Counted from the stretch's first letter, positions 1 to 6,344 are shown. The stretch is 6,344 nt of DNA from Flavobacteriaceae bacterium UBA7684 (GCA_002482885.1 DLGW01000014.1:1-6344), one strand, 5' to 3'. The notes: generated by a model not told the origin, from the sequence alone. Made by a program: numbers and translations.

Positions 1-3000
1 CTTATTGTGGTGTGGGTTGTGGCATCATTGTAAAAAAAGATCACCAAAATAAAGTTGTGGTTCAAGGAGATCCTGATCATCCGGTGAACAAAGGGATGCT
101 TTGTTCTAAAGGAATGAATTTGCATTATGTGGTTAATGATACTTCTGACCGAATTTTATACCCCGAAATGCGTTGGAGTAAAGCGCATGAAAGAGAAAGA
201 GTCGATTGGGACACCGCCTTGGAAAGAGCTGCCGCAGTTTTTAAAACTTTTATCAATAAATATGGGCCCGATAGCGTAGGCTTTTATGTTTCGGGACAAT
301 GTTTAACCGAAGAATATTACATCGCCAATAAATTAGTAAAGGGATTTTTAAAAACCAATAATATAGATACCAACTCTAGGTTGTGTATGAGTTCGGCGGT
401 GGCTGGCTATAAAAAGGCTTTTGGTGAAGATGCGGTTCCTATTGCTTATGAAGATATTGAATTGTCTGATTGTTTGTTCATCACAGGTGCTAATCCTGCT
501 TGGTGTCATCCTATTTTGTTCAGACGAATCGAAAAACATAAAGAAGCCAATCCGAATGTAAAAATCATTGTTGCCGATCCTAGAAAAACTGATTCTGCAA
601 TTGCGGCTGATTTACATTTACAATTAATACCCGGAACAGATATTATATTATATAATGCCATTGGTCGTTGTTTGATTGAAATGGGTTATACCGACATGGA
701 TTTTATTAAAAACTATTCGGAAAACTACGAAAAATATAAAGACTTGGTAATGGCTATGCCTTTGAAGAAATCTGCTCAAATTTGTGGAGTTTCGGTAGAA
801 GAAATCAAATTAGCGGCAACGTATATTGGTCAGGCCAAAGGATTTATTTCTTTGTGGGCGATGGGTCTTAATCAAAGTGTGATTGGAGTAGATAAAAATG
901 TTTCCTTATTGAATTTATCTTTAGTAACGGGACAAATTGGTAAACCAGGTTCAGGGCCTTTTTCATTAACTGGTCAGCCCAACGCCATGGGAGGACGAGA
1001 AGTCGGAGGAATGGCTAATTTATTAGCCGTACATAAAGAATTAGCTAATCCAGAACATAGGCAACAAATCGCTGATTTTTGGGGAGTAGATTCTATTTCT
1101 GAAAAACCAGGATTAACCGCAACTGAAATGTTTGATGCTTTGGATAGCGGAAAATTAAAAGCAGTTTGGGTCATTTGTACCAATCCTTTAGTGAGTTTGC
1201 CTAATGCCCGAAAAGTAGAACAGGCCTTACAAAAAGCGAAGTTTGTTATTGTTCAAGATATTTCATTTAAGTCGGATACGGTTAAATATGCAGATTTAGT
1301 ATTGCCAGCAGCAGGTTGGTTAGAAAAAGAAGGCACCATGACCAATTCTGAACGAAGAATTACCTATTTACACAAAGGAATCAATCCGCCTGGAGAAGCC
1401 AAACCCGATGTGGAAATTCTTTGCCGATTTGCTCAAAAAATGGGATTCAAAGGGTTTAATTATACCACTACCGAAGAAATTTATAAAGAATACACCCTTT
1501 TAACCAAGGATACCAATATTGACATTTCCTTTTTGAATTATACCCGTTTACAAAACGAAGGTTCTTTTCAGTGGCCCGTTCCTAGTTATGGACATGCAGG
1601 AACTCCAAGATTATTTACCGATAAAATATTTTATACCCCTTCCAAAAAAGCCATATTTAATATTCCAACATTTACCGAAAACCAATCGGTATTGGTTAAT
1701 ACTGAATTTCCGTTGATATTAACTACTGGAAGAATCCGAGACCAATGGCACACCATGACCAAAACAGGTAAAGTATCTCGTTTGCAAACGCATTATCCTT
1801 CTCCTGTTTTAGAAATGAATCCTGTAGATGCTTACCGATATGGTTTTAAAGATAAAGATATCGTTGAGGTAAAAAGTACCAATGGGGTGGTTCGAGTAAA
1901 AGTAAAAACAACTGAAGCTGTTCGCGAAGGCGTAGTTTTTTTACCGATGCATTGGGGAAAACAGTTGGAAAATGATTTAAATCGTGCCAACAATTTAACC
2001 CAAACTTTGGTTGATCCCACTTCCAAAGAACCCGATTTTAAATACACAGCGGTTTCGGTAACCAAGTATGTAAAACCATTTCAAAAAATTGCAGTAATTG
2101 GTGGTGGGGCAGCCGCTTTTAGGTTTATTCAAAACTACAGAGAACACAATACTAAAGATGAAATTTTAGTTTTTTCCAAAGAACCCAATCCTTTTTATAA
2201 TCGCGTATTGTTGCCGGAATATGTTACCGATGAATTAAGTTGGGAACAATTACAAAAAATTAAACAAGCGGAATTAGATAAATTAAATATTCAGATTTTT
2301 TCTTCTGTAGGAATTGATGAGGTAGATGCAGTTCATAAACAAATCGTAGATTCTGAAGGAAAAATTCATACTTACGATGCTCTGATTATGGCTACAGGAA
2401 GCCGACCGTTTGTACCTAAAGATGCGCATTTAAATGAACCAGGAAGATTTACCATTCGTAGTAAACAAGATGCCGATAATTTAAAAAATCATTTAGAATC
2501 TACAGGATTACCTACCGAAGAACAACATGTAGTTATTGTTGGGGGCGGATTATTGGGATTAGAATTGGCTGCGGCTTTAAAACATAAAAATCATAACATT
2601 ACCATTATACAACGGGGTTCCAGATTAATGGAACGCCAGTTAGATGTGGTGGCCAGTAGGTTGTTGGCGCAAGAAGTACAACGATTAGGCATTCAAATTT
2701 ATTTCAATAATGAAGTAAGTACGGTTTTTAACGACGAAGAAACAGGGTATTTAGACATCACTCTAAAAAGTGGTAAATTGTTACAAGCACAAGCTATTGT
2801 TTACACTATTGGAACCATTCCTAATATAGAGTTGGCTAAAAAAGCAGGAATTGCTTGCGCTCGTGGCGTTAAAGTGAATCAATATTTACAAACCTCCAAT
2901 CCTAGCGTGTATGCCATAGGCGAAATTGCTGAATTTGAAGATAACTTATATGGAATCACCTCTGCTGCCGAAGAACAAGCCGATGTATTAGCCAATTATT

Positions 3001-3491
3001 TAGCAGGAGACATTAGCAGTATTTATAAAGGTTCTGTGTTGATGAATATTTTAAAACTACAAGAAGTAAATCTGTGTAGTATTGGTCAAATAGAAATACC
3101 TGAAGACGATAATTCTTATCAAGAAATCATTTTTACCGACATCAGTAAATCGTATTACAAAAAATGTATTGTGAAAGACGATTTGTTGATTGGAGCCATT
3201 TTAATGGGGGATAAAAATGAGTTTGCCGAATTCAAATCCATGATTGAAAGTAAAATAGAACTTTCAGACAAACGAAATACGCTATTACGTGGACAATCTA
3301 ATGCTAAACCTATTGTAGGAAAATTAGTCTGTTCATGTAGTCAGGTAGGTTCTGGAAATATAGAAGAAACCATTAAAAATGGATGTCATCAATTTACCGA
3401 TTTGTGTAAGCAAACAGGTGCAGGTTTAGGATGCGGAAGTTGTAAAACCGAAGTACGAGAAATTTTAAAAAACACCCTTCAAACCGTTTAA
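1..3491 (+). CDS. nasA: Assimilatory nitrate reductase, fused NasA–FAD/NAD(P) reductase–BFD [2Fe-2S] protein (5' truncated by window edge)
   Basis: Cytoplasmic reduction of nitrate to nitrite for nitrogen assimilation, probably driven by NAD(P)H through its own flavin module. The frame is open to the left edge and reads YCGVGCG from position 3. This is the tail of the CPYCGVGC [4Fe-4S] motif, with cysteines at 6-8 and 18-20 and the fourth at 102-104 in MLCSKG. The true start therefore lies upstream, and the GTG at 12 is only an internal Val. The Mo-ligand Cys is at 384-386 (RLCMSSAVAGY). SLTGQPNAMGGREVGG and WLEKEGTMTNSERR are typical of NasA/NapA-type enzymes. From about 2085 a NirB/NasB-like flavoprotein begins: FAD motif GGGAAA at 2100-2117, ATGSRPFVP near 2390-2415, NAD motif GGGLLGLE at 2541-2564, then YAIGE. 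A rubredoxin-reductase/NirB-type C-terminal domain follows (about 3020-3220). The end is a BFD [2Fe-2S] domain, C-x-C at 3330-3338 and C-x2-C at 3432-3443. Function is firm; the exact electron donor is inferred. Confidence 0.93.
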   Translation, partial: YCGVGCGIIVKKDHQNKVVVQGDPDHPVNKGMLCSKGMNLHYVVNDTSDRILYPEMRWSKAHERERVDWDTALERAAAVFKTFINKYGPDSVGFYVSGQCLTEEYYIANKLVKGFLKTNNIDTNSRLCMSSAVAGYKKAFGEDAVPIAYEDIELSDCLFITGANPAWCHPILFRRIEKHKEANPNVKIIVADPRKTDSAIAADLHLQLIPGTDIILYNAIGRCLIEMGYTDMDFIKNYSENYEKYKDLVMAMPLKKSAQICGVSVEEIKLAATYIGQAKGFISLWAMGLNQSVIGVDKNVSLLNLSLVTGQIGKPGSGPFSLTGQPNAMGGREVGGMANLLAVHKELANPEHRQQIADFWGVDSISEKPGLTATEMFDALDSGKLKAVWVICTNPLVSLPNARKVEQALQKAKFVIVQDISFKSDTVKYADLVLPAAGWLEKEGTMTNSERRITYLHKGINPPGEAKPDVEILCRFAQKMGFKGFNYTTTEEIYKEYTLLTKDTNIDISFLNYTRLQNEGSFQWPVPSYGHAGTPRLFTDKIFYTPSKKAIFNIPTFTENQSVLVNTEFPLILTTGRIRDQWHTMTKTGKVSRLQTHYPSPVLEMNPVDAYRYGFKDKDIVEVKSTNGVVRVKVKTTEAVREGVVFLPMHWGKQLENDLNRANNLTQTLVDPTSKEPDFKYTAVSVTKYVKPFQKIAVIGGGAAAFRFIQNYREHNTKDEILVFSKEPNPFYNRVLLPEYVTDELSWEQLQKIKQAELDKLNIQIFSSVGIDEVDAVHKQIVDSEGKIHTYDALIMATGSRPFVPKDAHLNEPGRFTIRSKQDADNLKNHLESTGLPTEEQHVVIVGGGLLGLELAAALKHKNHNITIIQRGSRLMERQLDVVASRLLAQEVQRLGIQIYFNNEVSTVFNDEETGYLDITLKSGKLLQAQAIVYTIGTIPNIELAKKAGIACARGVKVNQYLQTSNPSVYAIGEIAEFEDNLYGITSAAEEQADVLANYLAGDISSIYKGSVLMNILKLQEVNLCSIGQIEIPEDDNSYQEIIFTDISKSYYKKCIVKDDLLIGAILMGDKNEFAEFKSMIESKIELSDKRNTLLRGQSNAKPIVGKLVCSCSQVGSGNIEETIKNGCHQFTDLCKQTGAGLGCGSCKTEVREILKNTLQTV

Positions 3492-3501
3492 ATTTTAAGA
3501 G

Positions 3502-4941
3502 ATGAAAAATAACTTACATAGAATCGTTGCTAAAGGAGGCGTTTTGTCTTTAGGAGATTTAAGAGAAATCATTTCTGTTGCAGAAGAACTAGGGTTAAAT
3601 GCTATTTCTTTTGGCTCACGTCAAGACGTGATTTTACCTCAAGAAAATTTACAGGGTAAAAATGAAGAGCTTTTTAAAAATCTTACCGTAGTTAATCCTA
3701 GTGAATTAGGAAAAGAAAACATAGTTTCGTCTTATGTTTCTAGCGATATTTTTCCGAATACTTTATGGCTTACCGGAAATAAGTATCTATACATTTTAGA
3801 AACCTTTAGGTATCAACCCAACTTAAAAATCAATATTACCGATCCCAAACAACGTTTGGTGCCTTTATTTACAGGAAACTTAAATTTTATTGCGGCAACA
3901 GACGAGGATTATTGGTATTTATATGTAAAACTACCACAATGGAAAGAATCTCAATTATATCCAGTTTTAGTATATAGTTGGGATATCGCCAAGGTTTCTT
4001 ATCAAATAGAACAATTATTACAAGAAGAACCCGATTCTGTAGAAATGTTATTTGACTTGGTTAGTGAACACGTCAGTGATAATAATCGAACCATACAGAC
4101 TCCTTTAAAAGTTCCTTTTCATCCTTTTCCTTATTACGAAGGCATGAATAAAATTGGGGATGAATATTGGTTGGGCTTGTATTGGAGAAATAATTTATAC
4201 GATTTAAAGTTCTTAAAATCCATGTGTGATTTGTGTACGGAATGTCGTATCGGTAAAATTTCACTGACTCCATGGAAATCATTTATTGTAAAAGGTATCC
4301 CAGTAGCCTATAAATTGCAATGGGAAAAATTCTTAGGAAAATTCGGAATTAATGTACGCCATTCTTTATTAGAACTGAATTGGCATTTACCCGTTCATGA
4401 TTTAGATGCCGTAAAAACCAAAACCTTTTTGGTCAGAAGTTTAGATCAAAACGACATCAGTACCTACGGACTGACTTTCTCGGTGGTAAATTATACTTCT
4501 CAAAAAGATTATTTTACCTCTATTGTGATTGAAAAAAATCCATCTCCAAAAGAAATAGAATCCATTATCATCAGAGACACCTTTAATGTATTATACGCAC
4601 AAAATTTTGATCCCAATAATCAAAAGTATTTTGTACACGTACAAGATGTAGATAAAGTAGAATTACCAGGCGTCTTAATGGAGTTGAGTAAGAAATACTT
4701 TGAACAATTAGGAACAACCGAGGAAATTCAAAACCACGTTAAGCCTAAAGAAGAAGTAAGTTCCGAAGTACATCAGTGTAAACACTGCTTAACCGTTTAC
4801 GAAAAAGAAAAAGGAGACGAAGGTCAAGGAGTTCCAGCAGGAACGTCATTCGAAAATTTGCCTATTAGTTATAATTGTCCAGTGTGCGAAGCTCCAAAAT
4901 CAGATTTTGAAGTAAAAGTATTTACAAGGCAAATTAACTAA
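3502..4941 (+). CDS. Rubredoxin-tailed protein with a nitrite/sulfite reductase-like body
   Basis: 479 residues, starting 10 bp after the nitrate reductase stop, so co-transcription is very likely. There is no signal peptide or membrane segment, so it should be cytoplasmic. The C-terminus is a complete rubredoxin domain with Cys at residues 426, 429, 459 and 462 (C-x2-C-x29-C-x2-C), PAGTSFENLP between the pairs and CPVC at the end. The usual Gly after each CxxC is replaced by Leu and Glu. The N-terminus (GGVLSLGDLREI, then SRQDVILP) resembles the ferredoxin-like half-domain of nitrite/sulfite reductases. Residues 249-262 (RIGKISLTPWKSFI) resemble the second half-domain, as in NirA/CobG relatives. 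The first 241 residues contain no Cys, and the siroheme/[4Fe-4S] pattern (C-x5-C plus C-x3-C) is absent. A C-x2-C-x2-C motif sits at residues 242-248. I infer an electron carrier or accessory protein for the nitrate reductase rather than a nitrite reductase. The rubredoxin part is certain; the relationship of the body rests on motif resemblance. The start at 3502 has only a weak AAGAG directly before it, as is common in Bacteroidota. Confidence 0.88.
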   Translation: MKNNLHRIVAKGGVLSLGDLREIISVAEELGLNAISFGSRQDVILPQENLQGKNEELFKNLTVVNPSELGKENIVSSYVSSDIFPNTLWLTGNKYLYILETFRYQPNLKINITDPKQRLVPLFTGNLNFIAATDEDYWYLYVKLPQWKESQLYPVLVYSWDIAKVSYQIEQLLQEEPDSVEMLFDLVSEHVSDNNRTIQTPLKVPFHPFPYYEGMNKIGDEYWLGLYWRNNLYDLKFLKSMCDLCTECRIGKISLTPWKSFIVKGIPVAYKLQWEKFLGKFGINVRHSLLELNWHLPVHDLDAVKTKTFLVRSLDQNDISTYGLTFSVVNYTSQKDYFTSIVIEKNPSPKEIESIIIRDTFNVLYAQNFDPNNQKYFVHVQDVDKVELPGVLMELSKKYFEQLGTTEEIQNHVKPKEEVSSEVHQCKHCLTVYEKEKGDEGQGVPAGTSFENLPISYNCPVCEAPKSDFEVKVFTRQIN

Positions 4942-5837
4942 TCAATATTTTTACGAACCTCGTGTTTTTTATTTCTGTGTTTCCAACGCTTATGTGTCCA
5001 TAAATAAAACTCAGGAGCTTCTAGGATTTGTTTTTCCGCTTCCCTTAAAAATAAACTACTGATTTCGTAATCGGGGTGGTCTTTCGGATGATCTACTAAT
5101 TTCACAAAAGTAGCTTCGTAATGTCCGCGTTTTACTTTTTCAATTTTCACAAATAAGACATTCAAATCACAACGTTTGGCTAGCATTTCAGCACCCGTAT
5201 GTATAGGGACTTCTATTCCCATAAATTTATCCCAATAAAATGATTTTTGTAACATAGGAGATTGGTCGCTCACAAAACCGTACAAACATTGTATTTTTTT
5301 AGAAGCATTTTCAGCAACTGTTTTAATAGTTTCTCGGGTAGTTACTAATTCCCCTTTATATCTTGATCGAATTTTTCTAACCAAATTGTCAAAATATTTA
5401 TTCTCTACCTTAGTATATACCCCAATGGCTCTTAAGTTAGTATATAACGATATGCTTACCATCCATTCCCAACTGGCATAATGAGCCAACATTAAAATAA
5501 TACTTTTATTGTCTTTAGCCATTTCATGAAACAAATCCATGTTAGTAAATACAAAACGTTTTCTGATGTCTTTTTCAGAAATAGTAATCGTTTTAATCAT
5601 TTCTAAAAAGATATCACACATGTGGCTGTAAAATTTCTTTTCCACTACAGCTCGTTCCTGATTGCTTAAATGAGGTAAGGTAAGTCTTAAATTCTCCTGA
5701 ACTACTTTTCGTCTATATCTTAATATGTGAAAAACAATAAAGAATACAAAGTCAGAAAACCAATAAAATAATCGGAAAGGAAGTATAGAAATAACCCAAA
5801 GAAAGGGATAGGCGATTAAAAAAATAAGAAGTTGCAT
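4938..5837 (-). CDS. LpxL/HtrB-family lipid acyltransferase
   Basis: 299 residues, within the usual size of the family that adds secondary acyl chains to lipid A (LpxL/LpxM/HtrB) or acylates related lysolipids, acting at the inner face of the cytoplasmic membrane. The first ~45 residues are strongly hydrophobic (LLIFLIAYPFLWVISILPF, then WFSDFVFFIVFHIL) and form the expected membrane anchor, followed by RYRRKVVQENL. The catalytic H-x4-E is HYASWE, with His at 5481-5483 and Glu at 5466-5468. Other family hallmarks are GVYTKVENKYFDNLVRKIR (acceptor-binding region), FVSDQSP, HTGAEMLAKR and YLWTHKRWKHR near the C-terminus. The start at 5837 fits the beginning of the hydrophobic anchor. The gene is alone on its strand here, converges on the rubredoxin gene with a 4 bp stop-codon overlap, and diverges from the rRNA operon. 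The family is secure. The acyl donor and acceptor (lipid A, or another lipid such as an aminolipid) cannot be read from the sequence, so no gene symbol is given. Confidence 0.9.
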   Translation of the reverse strand: MQLLIFLIAYPFLWVISILPFRLFYWFSDFVFFIVFHILRYRRKVVQENLRLTLPHLSNQERAVVEKKFYSHMCDIFLEMIKTITISEKDIRKRFVFTNMDLFHEMAKDNKSIILMLAHYASWEWMVSISLYTNLRAIGVYTKVENKYFDNLVRKIRSRYKGELVTTRETIKTVAENASKKIQCLYGFVSDQSPMLQKSFYWDKFMGIEVPIHTGAEMLAKRCDLNVLFVKIEKVKRGHYEATFVKLVDHPKDHPDYEISSLFLREAEKQILEAPEFYLWTHKRWKHRNKKHEVRKNID

Positions 5838-5854
5838 TTATTTAAAATTTTCTT

Positions 5855-5862
5855 CAAAGATA
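5855..5862 (-). promoter_or_regulatory. Possible -7 box of the acyltransferase promoter
   Basis: Read on the minus strand this is TATCTTTG, an exact match to the Bacteroidota -7 element TAnnTTTG. It lies 17 bp before the acyltransferase ATG, which would give a very short 5' leader of roughly 10-15 nt. No TTTG -33 element is seen at the expected distance upstream, so the call is tentative. The motif is short enough to occur by chance in AT-rich DNA. Confidence 0.35.
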
Positions 5863-5972
5863 AATTTATATGAATAAATATGACACTCTTGAATAAAGTA
5901 GTTTTTGGATGATTTTGTAAAACGTTGATATTTAGAAAGATAAAAAAAAGTTTAATTTTTGTCAGAAAAATA

Positions 5973-6005
5973 TTTGGATAAGTATAAAAAGCTGTCATAT
6001 ATTTG
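5973..6005 (+). promoter_or_regulatory. Candidate upstream rRNA promoter (P1)
   Basis: TTTG at 5973-5976, a 21 bp spacer, then TATATTTG at 5998-6005, fitting the Bacteroidota pattern of TTTG and TAnnTTTG. Transcription would begin around 6010, about 235 nt before mature 16S rRNA. No gene lies between it and the rRNA, so it would be a second, upstream promoter of the rRNA operon. Spacing is slightly longer than the usual 19 bp, so it is less certain than the downstream promoter. Confidence 0.5.
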
Positions 6006-6071
6006 TCCCCCTGCTGAAATAAAAACACAGGAAAAGTTCATAAACTTCTTTGTAATTTTTTTTGAAAAACA

Positions 6072-6102
6072 TTTGTGATTTATAAAAAGATTACTACTTT
6101 TG
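6072..6102 (+). promoter_or_regulatory. Main rRNA operon promoter (P2)
   Basis: TTTG at 6072-6075, exactly 19 bp, then TACTTTTG at 6095-6102. Both boxes and the spacing match the Bacteroidota primary sigma factor consensus (TTTG-N19-TAnnTTTG). An A/T-rich stretch with a run of eight T (6056-6063) lies just upstream and could act like an UP element. Transcription is expected to begin near 6107-6110, in the GC-richer CCACCGC segment, leaving a leader of about 135 nt before 16S rRNA. Confidence 0.8.
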
Positions 6103-6107
6103 CCACC

Positions 6108-6244
6108 GCTTTGAGAGGGAGAATGATGAGGTAGTGGAGTGAGAAGTAAAAAACACGTTCATAGACATATTGAAATTATCAGCACAAGAATATTAAGGTT
6201 AAGTAAAGGCTTAGTAAAATAGAGAATATTTTAAATAAGATTAT
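6108..6244 (+). ncRNA. rRNA operon 5' leader with boxA-like element
   Basis: This is the probable transcribed leader removed during rRNA maturation; its start is inferred from the P2 promoter. At 6157-6175 it contains GTTCATAGACATATTGAAA, which resembles both the GTTCTTTGACATATTG sequence often found in Bacteroidota rRNA leaders and the boxA antitermination signal (core TGCTCTTTAACA). A weak hairpin, TTAAG (6199-6203) with CTTAG (6210-6214), lies further downstream. The rest, up to the mature 16S end, is A/T-rich and may pair with spacer sequence beyond 16S rRNA, which is outside the window. Confidence 0.6.
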
Positions 6245-6344
6245 ACGATGAAGAGTTTGATCCTGGCTCAGGATGAACGCTAGCGACAGGCTTAACACAT
6301 GCAAGTCGAGGGGGATAGTAGCAATACTAGAGACCGGCGCACGG
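6245..6344 (+). rRNA. rrs: 16S ribosomal RNA, 5' end (cut by window edge)
   Basis: AGAGTTTGATCCTGGCTCAG at 6252-6271 is the near-universal sequence at E. coli position 8-27, which places nucleotide 1 near 6245. It continues with GATGAACGCTAGCGACAGG and CTTAACACATGCAAGTCGAG, the conserved start of helix 5 and its surroundings. The variable V1 region and GAGACCGGCGCACGG follow, a form typical of Flavobacteriia. Only about 100 of roughly 1,520 nt are present. The exact mature 5' end could lie a few bases either side. Confidence 0.97.

Larger units (their letters stand above)
5838..6244. other. Divergent intergenic region between acyltransferase and 16S rRNA
   Basis: About 400 bp without a credible gene, strongly AT-rich in its left two thirds. 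It holds a probable leftward promoter for the acyltransferase close to its start codon, two rightward promoter-like sequences for the rRNA operon, and the transcribed rRNA leader. A 70-codon leftward open frame (5816-6028) overlaps the acyltransferase start, but its translation is low-complexity, rich in Phe, Ile, Asn and Lys, and it is not called. No tRNA, repeat array or insertion sequence end is visible. Confidence 0.8.

Noticed and set aside
1832..2065. Antisense open frame of 77 codons within the nitrate reductase gene
   Set aside because: It lies fully opposite a conserved coding region and shows no recognisable protein motif. The other short antisense frames at 348-539, 974-1183 and 4073-4282 were rejected for the same reason.
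1..2085. Formate dehydrogenase as an alternative for the molybdopterin part
   Set aside because: The SLTGQPNAMGGREVGG and RLCMSSAVAGY segments, the flavin–BFD fusion and the rubredoxin neighbour fit assimilatory nitrate reductase better. There is no selenocysteine site and no formate dehydrogenase accessory gene nearby.
3502..4941. Functional ferredoxin/siroheme nitrite reductase or precorrin-3B synthase (CobG)
   Set aside because: Both need the four-Cys siroheme-[4Fe-4S] pattern, which is absent here.
5816..6028. 70-codon leftward open frame overlapping the acyltransferase start
   Set aside because: Low-complexity translation dominated by Phe, Ile, Leu, Asn and Lys, crosses the P1 promoter region, and overlaps a well-supported gene in another frame.
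6034..6063. AAGTT-CATA-AACTT inverted repeat followed by eight T, resembling a terminator
   Set aside because: The stem is only five mostly A/T pairs, the T run is 8 nt away, and it sits between two promoters of the same operon. The T run is better explained as part of the A/T-rich promoter upstream region.
6197..6215. GGTTAAGTAAAGGCTTAGT resembling the 5' start of 23S rRNA (GGTTAAG…CTAAG)
   Set aside because: The match is limited to short A/T-rich words, the conserved continuation is missing, and it lies just before a genuine 16S start.

Overview
The window looks like the chromosome of an AT-rich member of the Bacteroidota, most likely class Flavobacteriia. Three things support this. The 5' end of a 16S rRNA gene has a Bacteroidota-type start and V1 region. 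The rRNA promoters match the Bacteroidota pattern (TTTG, about 19-21 nt, TAnnTTTG). The coding regions use AT-rich codons and lack strong Shine-Dalgarno sequences.

Layout: positions 1-3491 (+) hold most of a very large assimilatory nitrate reductase. It is cut at its 5' end by the window edge, inside the N-terminal [4Fe-4S] motif. It is a three-part fusion: a NasA-type molybdopterin catalytic subunit, a NirB/NasB-like FAD/NAD(P) reductase, and a C-terminal BFD-type [2Fe-2S] domain. Ten bases later, 3502-4941 (+) encodes a 479-residue protein. Its body resembles the nitrite/sulfite reductase scaffold but lacks the siroheme/[4Fe-4S] cysteine pattern, and it ends in a complete rubredoxin domain. 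On the opposite strand, 4938-5837 encodes an LpxL/HtrB-type acyltransferase whose stop codon overlaps the rubredoxin gene's stop by 4 bp. Positions 5838-6244 are non-coding and hold a probable short-leader promoter for the acyltransferase, two tandem rRNA promoters reading right, and an rRNA leader with a boxA-like element. The first ~100 nt of 16S rRNA close the window.

How the genes work together: the first two form a tight operon for cytoplasmic nitrate assimilation. The fusion reductase carries a full path in one chain: NAD(P)H to FAD, through Fe-S centres, to Mo-bis-MGD, and so to nitrate. The neighbour looks like a dedicated rubredoxin-bearing electron carrier or assembly partner. The FAD module has the C-terminal domain shared by NirB and NADH:rubredoxin reductases, which makes a rubredoxin-mediated side path plausible but unproven. 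The acyltransferase (lipid A or other envelope lipid acylation) and the rRNA operon are unrelated housekeeping neighbours. I found no mobile element, CRISPR array, tRNA or defence system. The least explained item is the rubredoxin-tailed, apparently siroheme-less reductase-like protein.
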